Positions 35,456 through 43,497 of a DNA stretch of 64,000 nt are shown here, one piece after another; the stretch's first letter is position 1; each line of letters begins with the position of its first letter. The stretch is from Streptomyces griseoloalbus. Its GTDB lineage: Bacteria > Actinomycetota > Actinomycetes > Streptomycetales > Streptomycetaceae. Under the pieces are notes generated by a model. That model saw only the letters and a program-made list of their open reading frames with translations, ran no database searches and was not told the origin of the DNA. The stretch is taken from assembly GCA_014650015.1 (NCBI GenBank), contig BMUD01000007.1, positions 231,375-295,374 of the forward strand, written 5' to 3'. The position numbers were made by a program, and so were the translations under genes.

Positions 35456-36748
35456 GTGGGCCTTGTCGTGCAGAAGTACGGAGGCTCCTCCGTAGCCGAT
35501 GCCGAGGGCATCAAGCGCGTCGCCAAGCGGATCGTGGAAGCCAAGAAGAACGGCCACCAGGTGGTCGCCGTGGTTTCCGCGATGGGCGACACGACGGACG
35601 AGCTGATCGATCTCGCCGAGCAGGTTTCCCCGATCCCTGCCGGGCGCGAGCTCGACATGCTGCTGACCGCCGGAGAGCGGATCTCCATGGCCCTGCTGGC
35701 CATGGCGATCAAAAACCTGGGGCACAACGCCCAGAGCTTCACCGGCAGCCAGGCAGGTGTCATCACCGACTCGGTCCACAACAAAGCCCGCATCATCGAT
35801 GTCACGCCGGGCCGGATCAAGGCCTCGGTGGACGAGGGCAACATCGCCATCGTCGCCGGCTTCCAGGGCGTCAGCCAGGACACCAAGGACATCACCACGC
35901 TCGGCCGCGGCGGCTCCGACACCACCGCCGTCGCCCTCGCCGCCGCGCTCGACGCCGAGGTGTGCGAGATCTACACGGACGTCGACGGTGTGTTCACCGC
36001 CGACCCGCGCGTGGTGAAGAAGGCCCGGAAGATCGACTGGATCGCGTTCGAGGACATGCTCGAACTGGCGGCCTCCGGGTCCAAGGTGCTGCTCCACCGC
36101 TGCGTGGAGTACGCCCGCCGGTACGACATCCCGATCCACGTCCGCTCGTCCTTCAGCGGACTGCAGGGCACGTGGGTCAGCAGCGAGCCGGTCGTCCGAA
36201 AGACACAGCAGCAAGGGGACAAGCAGGTGGAGCAGGCTCTCATCTCCGGCGTCGCACACGACACCTCCGAGGCCAAGGTCACGGTCGTCGGTGTGCCGGA
36301 CAAGCCCGGCGAGGCCGCCGCGATCTTCCGCACGATCGCCGATGCCGAGATCAACATCGACATGGTCGTGCAGAACGTGTCCGCCGCCTCCACGGGCCTG
36401 ACGGACATCTCCTTCACCCTGCCGAAGACCGAGGGCCGCAAGGCCATCGACGCGCTGGAGAAGAACAAGGGCGCCATCGGCTTCGACTCCCTGCGCTACG
36501 ACGACCAGATCGGCAAGATCTCCCTGGTCGGCGCCGGTATGAAGACCAACCCGGGCGTCACCGCCGACTTCTTCACGGCGCTCAGCGACGCCGGCGTGAA
36601 CATCGAGCTGATCTCGACCTCCGAGATCCGCATCTCGGTCGTCACCCGCAAGGACGACGTGCCGGAGGCCGTGCGCGCCGTGCACTCCGCCTTCGGGCTG
36701 GACTCCGACAGCGACGAGGCCGTGGTCTACGGAGGCACCGGCCGCTGA
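35456..36748 (+). CDS. ask: aspartate kinase (alpha subunit; beta start at 36227)
   Basis: A 430-residue first enzyme of the Asp-derived amino acid pathway, phosphorylating L-aspartate. It has the kinase motif [20 protein letters not shown], then [28 protein letters not shown] and two C-terminal ACT domains for feedback control by lysine and threonine. GTG 35456 with gaggag upstream was chosen over the longer frame. An in-frame GTG at 36227 behind aagggga could start a 173-residue beta subunit, as is known for actinomycete aspartate kinases. It overlaps asd by one base. Confidence 0.96.
   Translation: MGLVVQKYGGSSVADAEGIKRVAKRIVEAKKNGHQVVAVVSAMGDTTDELIDLAEQVSPIPAGRELDMLLTAGERISMALLAMAIKNLGHNAQSFTGSQAGVITDSVHNKARIIDVTPGRIKASVDEGNIAIVAGFQGVSQDTKDITTLGRGGSDTTAVALAAALDAEVCEIYTDVDGVFTADPRVVKKARKIDWIAFEDMLELAASGSKVLLHRCVEYARRYDIPIHVRSSFSGLQGTWVSSEPVVRKTQQQGDKQVEQALISGVAHDTSEAKVTVVGVPDKPGEAAAIFRTIADAEINIDMVVQNVSAASTGLTDISFTLPKTEGRKAIDALEKNKGAIGFDSLRYDDQIGKISLVGAGMKTNPGVTADFFTALSDAGVNIELISTSEIRISVVTRKDDVPEAVRAVHSAFGLDSDSDEAVVYGGTGR
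36227..36748 (+). CDS. aspartate kinase beta subunit from an internal start
   Basis: In-frame internal GTG 36227 is preceded by aagggga at 8 bases and would yield the two ACT domains only ([22 protein letters not shown]...). Overlapping alpha and beta subunits are established for aspartate kinases of actinobacteria and Bacillus. Here it rests on the ribosome-site placement. Confidence 0.6.
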   Translation: MEQALISGVAHDTSEAKVTVVGVPDKPGEAAAIFRTIADAEINIDMVVQNVSAASTGLTDISFTLPKTEGRKAIDALEKNKGAIGFDSLRYDDQIGKISLVGAGMKTNPGVTADFFTALSDAGVNIELISTSEIRISVVTRKDDVPEAVRAVHSAFGLDSDSDEAVVYGGTGR

Positions 36749-37821
36749 TGGCCGGAACCGCACGGCCCACAGGGGCCGGACGGCCGACGCTCGCGGTCGT
36801 GGGCGCGACCGGTGCCGTCGGCACGGTCATGCTCCAGATCCTGTCCCATCGGGCGGACGTCTGGGGCGAGATCCGGCTGATCGCCTCCCCGCGCTCGGCA
36901 GGCCGCAAGCTGGCCGTGCGCGGTGAGGAGGTCGAGGTCGTCGCGCTCACCGAGGAGGCCTTCGACGGGGTCGACGTCGCGATGTTCGACGTGCCCGACG
37001 AGGTCGCCGAGCGGTGGGCGCCCGTCGCCGCCGCGCGGGGCGCGGTGGTGGTCGACAACTCCGGCGCGTTCCGCATGGACCCGGACGTGCCGCTGGTCGT
37101 CCCGGAGGTCAACCCGCACGCCGTACGCAGGCGTCCGCGCGGAATCGTCGCCAACCCGAACTGCACCACCCTGTCGATGATCGTCGCCCTGGGCGCGCTG
37201 CACGCCGAGTTCGGCCTGCGCGAGCTGGTCGTCTCCTCGTACCAGGCGGTCAGCGGCGCCGGACACGCGGGCGTGCGCACCCTGCGCGAGCAGCTGTCCC
37301 TGGTCGCCGGCACGGAGCTGGGGACCACCCCCGGTGACGTACGGCGGGCGGTGGGGGACAACACCGGGCCGTTCCCGGAGCCGGTCGCGCTGAACGTCGT
37401 ACCGTGGGCCGGATCGCTGCGGGAGGACGGCTGGTCCTCGGAGGAGATGAAGGTCCGGGACGAGTCCCGCAAGATCCTGGGCCTGCCCACGCTGCCCGTG
37501 GCGGTCACCTGCGTACGCGTCCCGGTGGTCACCACGCACTCGCTCACCGTGCACGCCCGCTTCGAGGGCGAGGTCACCGTCGACAGGGCCCGCGAGATCC
37601 TCGCCACCGCGCCCGGTGTCGTCCTGTTCGACAACCCGGCCGCGGGGGAGTTCCCCACCCCCGCCGATGTCGTCGGCACCGATCCGACCTGGGTCGGGCG
37701 GGTGCGGCGGGCCCTGGACGATCCCACGGCGCTGGAACTCTTCGTGTGCGGGGACAACCTGCGCAAGGGGGCGGCGCTCAACACCGCGCAGATCGCCGAA
37801 CTGGTGGCGGTCGAACAGTGA
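36748..37821 (+). CDS. asd: aspartate-semialdehyde dehydrogenase
   Basis: A 357-residue NADPH enzyme reducing aspartyl phosphate to the semialdehyde. It has the Rossmann [14 protein letters not shown] motif, the active-site Cys in [12 protein letters not shown], and the substrate Arg/His in [20 protein letters not shown] 36748 overlaps the ask stop by one base (TGATG). This pair feeds lysine, threonine, methionine and diaminopimelate supply. Confidence 0.96.
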   Translation: MAGTARPTGAGRPTLAVVGATGAVGTVMLQILSHRADVWGEIRLIASPRSAGRKLAVRGEEVEVVALTEEAFDGVDVAMFDVPDEVAERWAPVAAARGAVVVDNSGAFRMDPDVPLVVPEVNPHAVRRRPRGIVANPNCTTLSMIVALGALHAEFGLRELVVSSYQAVSGAGHAGVRTLREQLSLVAGTELGTTPGDVRRAVGDNTGPFPEPVALNVVPWAGSLREDGWSSEEMKVRDESRKILGLPTLPVAVTCVRVPVVTTHSLTVHARFEGEVTVDRAREILATAPGVVLFDNPAAGEFPTPADVVGTDPTWVGRVRRALDDPTALELFVCGDNLRKGAALNTAQIAELVAVEQ

Positions 37822-37952
37822 AAAGTTCTGGATCACAGAGGATTCGTTTGTAGGATCTATGTAAGTCGTGAAAGCCGAGTTCTCGGTCCGGGGCCCTTGA
37901 AGGGGGCTGTCCGGCGGCCGAGGATGGCACAGAGATCTGCACGAGGATTTAT

Positions 37953-37988
37953 CTCCCCGCCCTCCGCAACCAAGCGGAGGGCGGGGAG
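37953..37988 (+). terminator. 15-bp hairpin terminator after ask-asd
   Basis: ctccccgccctccgc (37953-37967) pairs perfectly with gcggagggcggggag (37974-37988), loop aaccaa, followed by cgtcttt. Confidence 0.9.
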
Positions 37989-38013
37989 CGTCTTTGCGGT
38001 CACCCTTTCCGGG

Positions 38014-38069
38014 GCGTGGGGACGCTGTCTTTCAGACGTGGGGACGTCTGGAACCGGGCGTGGGGACGC
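38014..38069 (+). promoter_or_regulatory. three CGTGGGGACG repeats at exact 22-bp spacing
   Basis: Copies at 38015-38024, 38037-38046 and 38059-38068. The middle one is embedded in the perfect palindrome cagacgt-gggg-acgtctg (38033-38050). The third is in ggcgt-gggg-acgcc. The 22-bp period equals about two helical turns, so proteins would bind one face of the DNA. The array lies 160-215 bases upstream of the sigma factor gene and just after the ask-asd terminator. Confidence 0.75.
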
Positions 38070-38228
38070 CTGTTCATATGGGACACAGGGAAGAGCGGGA
38101 CGCATGAGGGCAATGGATGTGCTGTCGGTGGTGCCGCCCGACGCGGACGCGCGTCCGGTGGCACCGGCCGCCGCAAAAGAGACGCCCGGCACGTACAACC
38201 CTTACGGGGGGAAGCGTGTCCAACTGAC

Positions 38229-38900
38229 GTGGCTGAGGTACTCGACTTCACAGCGCCGCGTGGCACGGCCCTTCGGCCGCCCCGCCAGGCCCTCCGACCC
38301 CGCATGTCCGGCGTGTCCGGCGGCATGCCGGTGATCGCGCCCATGCCCGCAGCGCGGCCCGCCCGCATACCCGGTCAGCGCGACGGCGCCGACGACATCG
38401 TGGCGGCCGGCACCACCGTCGACCACCTCACCGAGACCTACCGCGCGCACTACCGCTCGCTGCTGGGCCTCGCGGCACTCCTCCTCGACGACACCGCCTC
38501 CTGCGAGGACGTCGTCCAGGAGGCGTTCATCCGCGTCCACTCCGCCCGCAAACGCGTCCGGGACCCCGAGAAGACCCTGGCCTACCTGCGTCAGACGGTC
38601 GTCAACCTCTCCCGCTCCGCGCTGCGGCGCCGCATCCTCGGCCTCAAGCTGCTCTCCAAGCCCATGCCCGACATGGCGAGCGCGGAGGAGGGCGCCTACG
38701 ACCTGCTGGAGCGCGACTCCCTCATCAAGGCGATGAAGGGGCTCCAGCGCCGTCAGCGCGAGGTGCTGGTGCTGCGCTACTTCGCGGACATGACCGAGGC
38801 CCAGGTCGCCGAGACGCTCGGCATCTCGCTGGGCTCGGTGAAGGCGTACGGCTCACGCGGTATCGCGGCGCTGCGGCTGGCCATGGGGGCGCCGGCATGA
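38229..38900 (+). CDS. SigE-family ECF sigma factor
   Basis: A 223-residue sigma factor from GTG 38229. Region 2 is at about residues 75-135 (YRAHYRSLLGLAALLLDDTASCEDVVQEAFIRVHSARKRV...YLRQTVVNLSRSALRR). Region 4 is at 165-215 (LQRRQREVLVLRYFADMTEAQVAETLGISLGSVKAYGSRG). The N-terminal extension is Pro-rich. The ribosome site before GTG 38229 is 14 bases away, so ATG 38304 is an alternative start. It is coupled to the next gene by ATGA overlap; that membrane protein could be its regulator. Confidence 0.88.
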   Translation: MAEVLDFTAPRGTALRPPRQALRPRMSGVSGGMPVIAPMPAARPARIPGQRDGADDIVAAGTTVDHLTETYRAHYRSLLGLAALLLDDTASCEDVVQEAFIRVHSARKRVRDPEKTLAYLRQTVVNLSRSALRRRILGLKLLSKPMPDMASAEEGAYDLLERDSLIKAMKGLQRRQREVLVLRYFADMTEAQVAETLGISLGSVKAYGSRGIAALRLAMGAPA

Positions 38901-40306
38901 GTGAGGGCAAGGACGCGCGGCGCGAGGAGCGCGAGCCGGAGGGCTCGCACTCGTCCGACGCCGTGCGGGAGTCCGCGCGGGGGGCCGAGGGAGGGTCCGC
39001 GCCCGAGCCGGGGCCTGAACCCGAGCCGGGGCCTGAACCCGGCCCGGCGCCTGAGCCTGAGCAAAGGCTGGGGCTCGTGGGCGGGTCCGCGCCCGAGACG
39101 AGGTCGGGGCCCGTGGGTGGGTCCGCGTCCGAGTCGGGGGCGGGATCCGAAGGCGGGTCCGGGTCCGAGCCCGCGAAGGGACCGGCGCGGTTGCGCGCGC
39201 TCGTGACGCCGCACGAGCAGGAACCGAAGCACACGCACACGGGGAACGGAACTGTGAACCACGGCCTGGACGAACAGAGCCCCGAAGGGCTCGACGCGGA
39301 CGAGCTGGAACTGCGCACCCTGCTGCACCAGGTGGTGCGGGAGGTGGAGCCGACCGACGGCACCCTGGACTACCTGCGCCGGGCCGTCCCCGCCCGCAGG
39401 GCACGCAAGCGCCAGGCCCTCGTCGGCGTGGCCGCCGCCGCCCTCTTCATCGGCACCGCCGTCCCCGCCCTCGTCCACGTCTCCACCGCCACCGGCCCCG
39501 ACGCCCATCCCTCCGCCGTCGGCCACGCCTCGCAGGCGCAGGGCGGCACCGGCGGGGGCAAGGCCCCGGACGGCGGCGAGAGCACCACGGGCAGCTCCTC
39601 CGACGAAGTCGAGGGGAAGGACAAGGGCGACAAGAAGGACAAGGACAAGAGCGACGGCGGGAGCACCGGCGCCGGCACGGGCACGACGGAGGGGGCCGGC
39701 CCCTCGGCCGGCACCGCGGCCGGCATCCCCGCCTGCACCGCCGCCCAGCTCGGCCCGGCGGTCGCGAGCAGCGCCGCCCCCGACTCCACGGGCGCGGTCT
39801 ACGGCTCCTTCCGCGTCACCAACGTCTCCACCGCGAGCTGTACCGTCGACGGCGCCGGCTTCGTGACGGTGACCCCGCAGGGCGCGGCCGACGCCACCAG
39901 GGTGGGCCAGACACGGCATGTGGCGGGGGACGCGGCGGCCGGTCTGCCCGACCCCTCCCTGGAGGCGGCGCAACTGGCGCTCGAGCCGGGTTCGACGTAC
40001 GAGGTGCAGTTCGCCTGGGTGCCCTCCGAGCCGTGCCCCACCCCGGGCGGCGACTCGGGCGGCGGCACCGGCGGGCCCTCGCCCGACCCGTCACCCACCG
40101 ACAACCCGGCCACGCCGGGCGGTGCGTCCGCCGGTACGGACTCCGACAGCTCCATGACCACTCAGCTGGTCATGGAGGACGGTGCGGCCGACGGCAGCGT
40201 GGCGGTGACCTACACGGCGTCGACGGGCTCCAGCTCGGCCACCACGACGGTGAGCAACGCCTGCGCGGGCACGGTCTACTGGACGGGTCTGCTGGCCACG
40301 ATGTGA
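38897..40306 (+). CDS. single-pass membrane protein, possible sigma-factor regulator
   Basis: 469 residues. A low-complexity N-terminus (EPGPEPEPGPEPGP runs) leads to a cytoplasmic helical segment (DELELRTLLHQVVREVEPTDGTLDYLRRAVPARRARKRQ), one TM helix (ALVGVAAAALFIGTAVPALV) and an extracytoplasmic part. The latter has a disordered Gly/Ser/Lys stretch and a C-terminal beta-rich domain with paired Cys (IPACTAAQLG, ASCTVDG, PCPTPG, NACAGTV). The layout and coupling to the sigma gene suggest an anti-sigma-like role, but the usual zinc-binding HxxxCxxC motif is absent. An internal GTG at 39254 with a good ribosome site could give a shorter form without the Pro-rich start. Confidence 0.7.
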   Translation: MSEGKDARREEREPEGSHSSDAVRESARGAEGGSAPEPGPEPEPGPEPGPAPEPEQRLGLVGGSAPETRSGPVGGSASESGAGSEGGSGSEPAKGPARLRALVTPHEQEPKHTHTGNGTVNHGLDEQSPEGLDADELELRTLLHQVVREVEPTDGTLDYLRRAVPARRARKRQALVGVAAAALFIGTAVPALVHVSTATGPDAHPSAVGHASQAQGGTGGGKAPDGGESTTGSSSDEVEGKDKGDKKDKDKSDGGSTGAGTGTTEGAGPSAGTAAGIPACTAAQLGPAVASSAAPDSTGAVYGSFRVTNVSTASCTVDGAGFVTVTPQGAADATRVGQTRHVAGDAAAGLPDPSLEAAQLALEPGSTYEVQFAWVPSEPCPTPGGDSGGGTGGPSPDPSPTDNPATPGGASAGTDSDSSMTTQLVMEDGAADGSVAVTYTASTGSSSATTTVSNACAGTVYWTGLLATM

Positions 40307-40328
40307 CGCGGCCGGGACCGCCCCGGCG

Positions 40329-41141
40329 TCAGACGCCGGACGGACTCGACCGCTCGCGCTCCCGCGTCTCCGCCTGCTCCTCCTCGGGGAGCAGGCCCAG
40401 CTCCGCGTCGCGGGCGAACTCCAGCTCGCGGCGCAGCAGGCGGAACCACATGAAGACCACGAAGCCGACGAAGGCGAACCACTCGGCGGTGTAGCCGAGG
40501 TTCTGGAACGCCTTCAGGTCCAGGCCAGTGCCGCCCGGCGCGGACGCCGGCACCGCCTTCATGCCCGAGTCCCCGCGGTTCAGCGTGACCCAGGCGTCGT
40601 AGACGTCGTACGGCACGAGGTTCACCAGGGACGCCCCGCTGATCGCGGCCGTCTGGCCGGCCGGCAGGCCGCCGCGGGCGCTGACGCCGTTGTTGCCCGG
40701 TGTCTCGGACGCCTGGAGCGCGCCGGTGACGGTGACCTCACCGGTGGGCGCGGCGGGCACCTTCGCCGGGTCGGGGGCGCCGGGCAGCCAGCCCCGGACG
40801 ACGGGCAGCGCCCGGCCGCTGTCGGTGCGCAGCAGGGTCAGCACGTAGTAGCCGTCCTTGCCGTCCAGCTTCCGGTCGGGCACGAGCAGCTGTGTGTCGT
40901 ACCGGCCGCTCGCGGTGGTCTGCTTGCCGGAGGTGGCCTTGGTGACGGGCAGCAGCCCTTCCAGCGGACTGGCCGCCTCCCGCCTGTCCGAGACGACCCG
41001 CGCCTCGGCGTCGCGATGGTCGTCGACCCGGTCCTCGAACCGGCCGAGCTGCCACGACCCCATGAAGATGCAGAAGGGGATGGCGAGCAGCACGAAGACG
41101 TTGATCCCCCACCAGCGGGGCGTCAGCAGGAACCGGTACAC
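40329..41141 (-). CDS. SURF1 family protein
   Basis: A 270-residue cytochrome oxidase assembly factor family member. TM1 is YRFLLTPRWWGINVFVLLAIPFCIFMGSWQLGRFEDR and TM2 near the C-terminus is TAEWFAFVGFVVFMWFRLLRREL. The periplasmic domain between contains VPDRKLDGKDGYYVLTLLRTDSGRALPVVRGWLPG, as in SURF1. It helps insert heme a into the aa3 oxidase. The start is uncertain: GTG 41141 gives the usual N-terminus but its ribosome site is very close; an open frame extends to 41240. Confidence 0.88.
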   Translation of the reverse strand: MYRFLLTPRWWGINVFVLLAIPFCIFMGSWQLGRFEDRVDDHRDAEARVVSDRREAASPLEGLLPVTKATSGKQTTASGRYDTQLLVPDRKLDGKDGYYVLTLLRTDSGRALPVVRGWLPGAPDPAKVPAAPTGEVTVTGALQASETPGNNGVSARGGLPAGQTAAISGASLVNLVPYDVYDAWVTLNRGDSGMKAVPASAPGGTGLDLKAFQNLGYTAEWFAFVGFVVFMWFRLLRRELEFARDAELGLLPEEEQAETRERERSSPSGV

Positions 41142-41239
41142 GCCCTCAACGGTACGGGTCCGCAGGCCGTTCCCGTCCCGCGGGGTCGGCCCGCCGCGGG
41201 ACGGGAACGGCGCGGCCCGATGAGGGGTCCGGTGGCACA

Positions 41240-41303
41240 TCCGATGGAAGTCCGATGGAAGTCCGATGGAGAGTCCGGTGGAAGATCCGGTGGAAGATCC
41301 GGT
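41240..41303 (+). repeat. short tandem array of CCGRTGGAAG units followed by a DnaA-box match
   Basis: Five and a half units of 11-12 bp (ccgatggaagt, ccgatggaagt, ccgatggagagt, ccggtggaagat, ccggtggaagat, ccggtcgg) sit in the promoter region between the SURF1 and peptidase genes. Confidence 0.8.
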
Positions 41304-41308
41304 CGGAG

Positions 41309-41317
41309 TTGTCCACA
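41309..41317 (+). promoter_or_regulatory. perfect match to the Streptomyces DnaA box (TTGTCCACA)
   Basis: ttgtccaca at 41309-41317 equals the preferred DnaA box of Streptomyces. It is single and far from the oriC gene set, so it would be a regulatory or titration site, not an origin. Confidence 0.5.
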
Positions 41318-41368
41318 GGCTGGGGACCTCGGCGGCACGATGGCCGTCGGGACGGGCAGTATGGGGTC

Positions 41369-43201
41369 ATGACTGAGAGCAACAGGTCCGAGGCGCCGGC
41401 CCGGCCGGACCGGACCGAGGACATGCCCGACTGGGAGAAGCGCTTCCGGGCGCCCCGGGTGTCCCTGCCCGACTGGGCGCAGGACGCCCCCGACCGCTCC
41501 CTGTTCGTGTCGAACGCGACGGGGACGTACGAGCTGTATGCCTGGGACCGGGCGACGGGTGAGCAGCGCCAGGTGACGGACCGGCCCAACGGCACCACGG
41601 ACGGGGTGCTGTCGCCGGACGGCGAGTGGATCTGGTGGTTCGACGACAAGGACGGCGACGAGTTCGGCGTCTGGCGCCGCCAGCGGTTCTCGGGCGGTGA
41701 GGACGAACTCGCCGCGCCGGGCCTGGACCCCTCCTACCCCGCCGGTCTCGCGCTGGGCCGGGACGGCCGCACGGCGGTAGTGGGCCGCTCCACGGACGAG
41801 GACGGTACGACGATCCACCTGGCCCGCACCGGCGAGGCGCCGGTGGAGCTGTACCGGCACCGTGAGTCGGCGGGCGTCGGCGACCTCTCGCACGACGGTT
41901 CGCTGATCGCCGTGGAGCACACCGAGCACGGTGACGCGATGCACTCCGCGCTGCGGGTGCTGCGCCCCGACGGCACGACGGTCGCCGAACTCGACGACAC
42001 CGAGGGCGGCACGCGGGAGCTGGGCCTGGAGGTGCTGGGCTTCGCCCCGGTCGCGGGCGACACCCGGCTGCTCATCGGTCATCAGCGGCGCGGACGCTGG
42101 GAGCCGATGGTGTGGGACGTGGCGACGGGGGAGGAGACCGACCTCGCGCTGGAGCTGCCCGGCGACGTGAGCGCCGAGTGGTACCCGGACGGCACCGGCC
42201 TGCTCATCGCGCACGGCTTCGAGGCGCGCGGCGAGCTGTTCCGCTACGACCTGGCCGAGCGCCGGCTGGTGGAGATCCCCACCCCGCGCGGTGCGGTCTC
42301 GGGTGCGACGGTCCGGCCCGACGGCAGTGTGGAGTACCTGTGGTCGTCGGCCGCCGAACCGCCGGCGGTCCGTTCCACGGCGGGCGGTGTCGTCCTCGAC
42401 CCGCCAGGGATGAAGTCGCCCGGCTCGGTGCCCGTGGAGGACGTGTGGGTGGAGGGCCCCGGCGGCCGTATCCACGCCCTGGTCCAGAAGCCGGCCGGCG
42501 CGACCGGTCCGCTCCCGACGGTCTTCGACATCCACGGCGGCCCCACCTGGCACGACAGCGACTCCTTCGCGGCGGGCCCGGCGGCCTGGGTCGACCACGG
42601 TTACGCGGTGGTCCGCGTCAACTACCGGGGTTCCACGGGCTACGGCCGGGCCTGGACCGACGCCCTGAAGCACCGGGTGGGCCTGATCGAGCTGGAGGAC
42701 ATCGCCGCGGTCCGCGAGTGGGCGATCGGCTCCGGCCTCGCCGACCCCGCCCGCCTGATCCTCACCGGCGGTTCCTGGGGCGGCTACCTCACCCTGCTCG
42801 GCCTGGGCACCCAGCCCGACGCGTGGGCGCTGGGCATCGCGGCGGTTCCGGTCGCCGACTACGTCACGGCGTACCACGACGAGATGGAAGCGCTGAAGGC
42901 GATGGACCGCACGCTGCTCGGCGGCACCCCGGAGGAGGTCCCCGACCGTTTCGAGGCGTCCTCCCCGATCACCTACGTCGACCAGGTCAAGGCCCCGGTC
43001 TACATCTCGGCAGGCGTCAACGACCCGCGCTGCCCCATCCGCCAGATCGAGAACTACGTCAAACGCCTGGAGTCCCGCGACGCGGTCCACGAGGTCTACC
43101 GCTACGAGGCGGGCCACGGCTCCCTGGTGGTCGACGAACGCATCAAGCAGGTACGCCTGGAACTCGACTTCGCAAACCGTCACCTCTCCCCCGCCCCCTG
43201 A
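41369..43201 (+). CDS. S9-family prolyl oligopeptidase-like serine peptidase
   Basis: 610 residues. The N-terminal half is a beta-propeller of TolB/WD-like strands (SPDGEWIWWFDDKDGDEFGVWR and similar repeats). The C-terminal third is the alpha/beta hydrolase domain with VFDIHGGPTWHDSDSF, the nucleophile in LILTGGSWGGYLTLLGLG, Asp in SAGVNDPRCP and His in YEAGHGSLVVDER. It has no signal peptide, so it is a cytoplasmic acylaminoacyl- or oligo-peptidase. ATG 41369 was chosen; the longer open frame begins inside the short tandem array. Confidence 0.92.
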   Translation: MTESNRSEAPARPDRTEDMPDWEKRFRAPRVSLPDWAQDAPDRSLFVSNATGTYELYAWDRATGEQRQVTDRPNGTTDGVLSPDGEWIWWFDDKDGDEFGVWRRQRFSGGEDELAAPGLDPSYPAGLALGRDGRTAVVGRSTDEDGTTIHLARTGEAPVELYRHRESAGVGDLSHDGSLIAVEHTEHGDAMHSALRVLRPDGTTVAELDDTEGGTRELGLEVLGFAPVAGDTRLLIGHQRRGRWEPMVWDVATGEETDLALELPGDVSAEWYPDGTGLLIAHGFEARGELFRYDLAERRLVEIPTPRGAVSGATVRPDGSVEYLWSSAAEPPAVRSTAGGVVLDPPGMKSPGSVPVEDVWVEGPGGRIHALVQKPAGATGPLPTVFDIHGGPTWHDSDSFAAGPAAWVDHGYAVVRVNYRGSTGYGRAWTDALKHRVGLIELEDIAAVREWAIGSGLADPARLILTGGSWGGYLTLLGLGTQPDAWALGIAAVPVADYVTAYHDEMEALKAMDRTLLGGTPEEVPDRFEASSPITYVDQVKAPVYISAGVNDPRCPIRQIENYVKRLESRDAVHEVYRYEAGHGSLVVDERIKQVRLELDFANRHLSPAP

Positions 43202-43206
43202 CCGGT

Positions 43207-43416
43207 GCCGCGGTGCCGCTGTGCCTGCTTACCGCCCGCAGCTGCGGGCAGTCGTGCCGCTGGGTTTGCCTCCCGCCCGGCAGTCGAGGTCCGCGGTGCC
43301 GCTGGGTTTGCCTCCCGCCCGGCAGCTGGGGGGTCCGCATCCCGCCCCGCAGTTGGGGGCCGCGGTGCCGCTGTGCCTGCTTACCGCCCGCAGCTGCGGG
43401 CAGTCGTGCCGCTGGG
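43207..43416. repeat. intergenic composite repeat with two 58-bp copies and internal palindrome
   Basis: Identical 58-bp copies at 43207-43264 and 43359-43416. Each contains the perfect 16-bp palindrome gcccgcagctgcgggc (43234-43249 and 43386-43401). Between them lies a shorter repeat of ggtttgcctcccgcccggcag at two places. This fills the 296-base gap between convergent genes. Similar sequences occur between genes in other Streptomyces, as far as I recall. Confidence 0.85.
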
Positions 43417-43497
43417 GCGGCACGGGTGGGCGCAGCGGCACCCCGCGAACGCGGTGAGTGAAACCCACCCCCAGCGGCCACGCCGTACACCCGTCGA

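Noticed and set aside
38104-38334. ORF from ATG 38104 (MRAMDVLSVVPPDADARPVA...) before the sigma gene
   Set aside because: It has a fair ribosome site but overlaps the sigma gene's start in another frame and becomes Arg/Pro-rich; it could at most be a leader peptide, so no feature was called.
41309-41317. Replication origin suggested by the DnaA box
   Set aside because: Only one box is present, and none of the oriC neighbours (dnaA, dnaN) are here.
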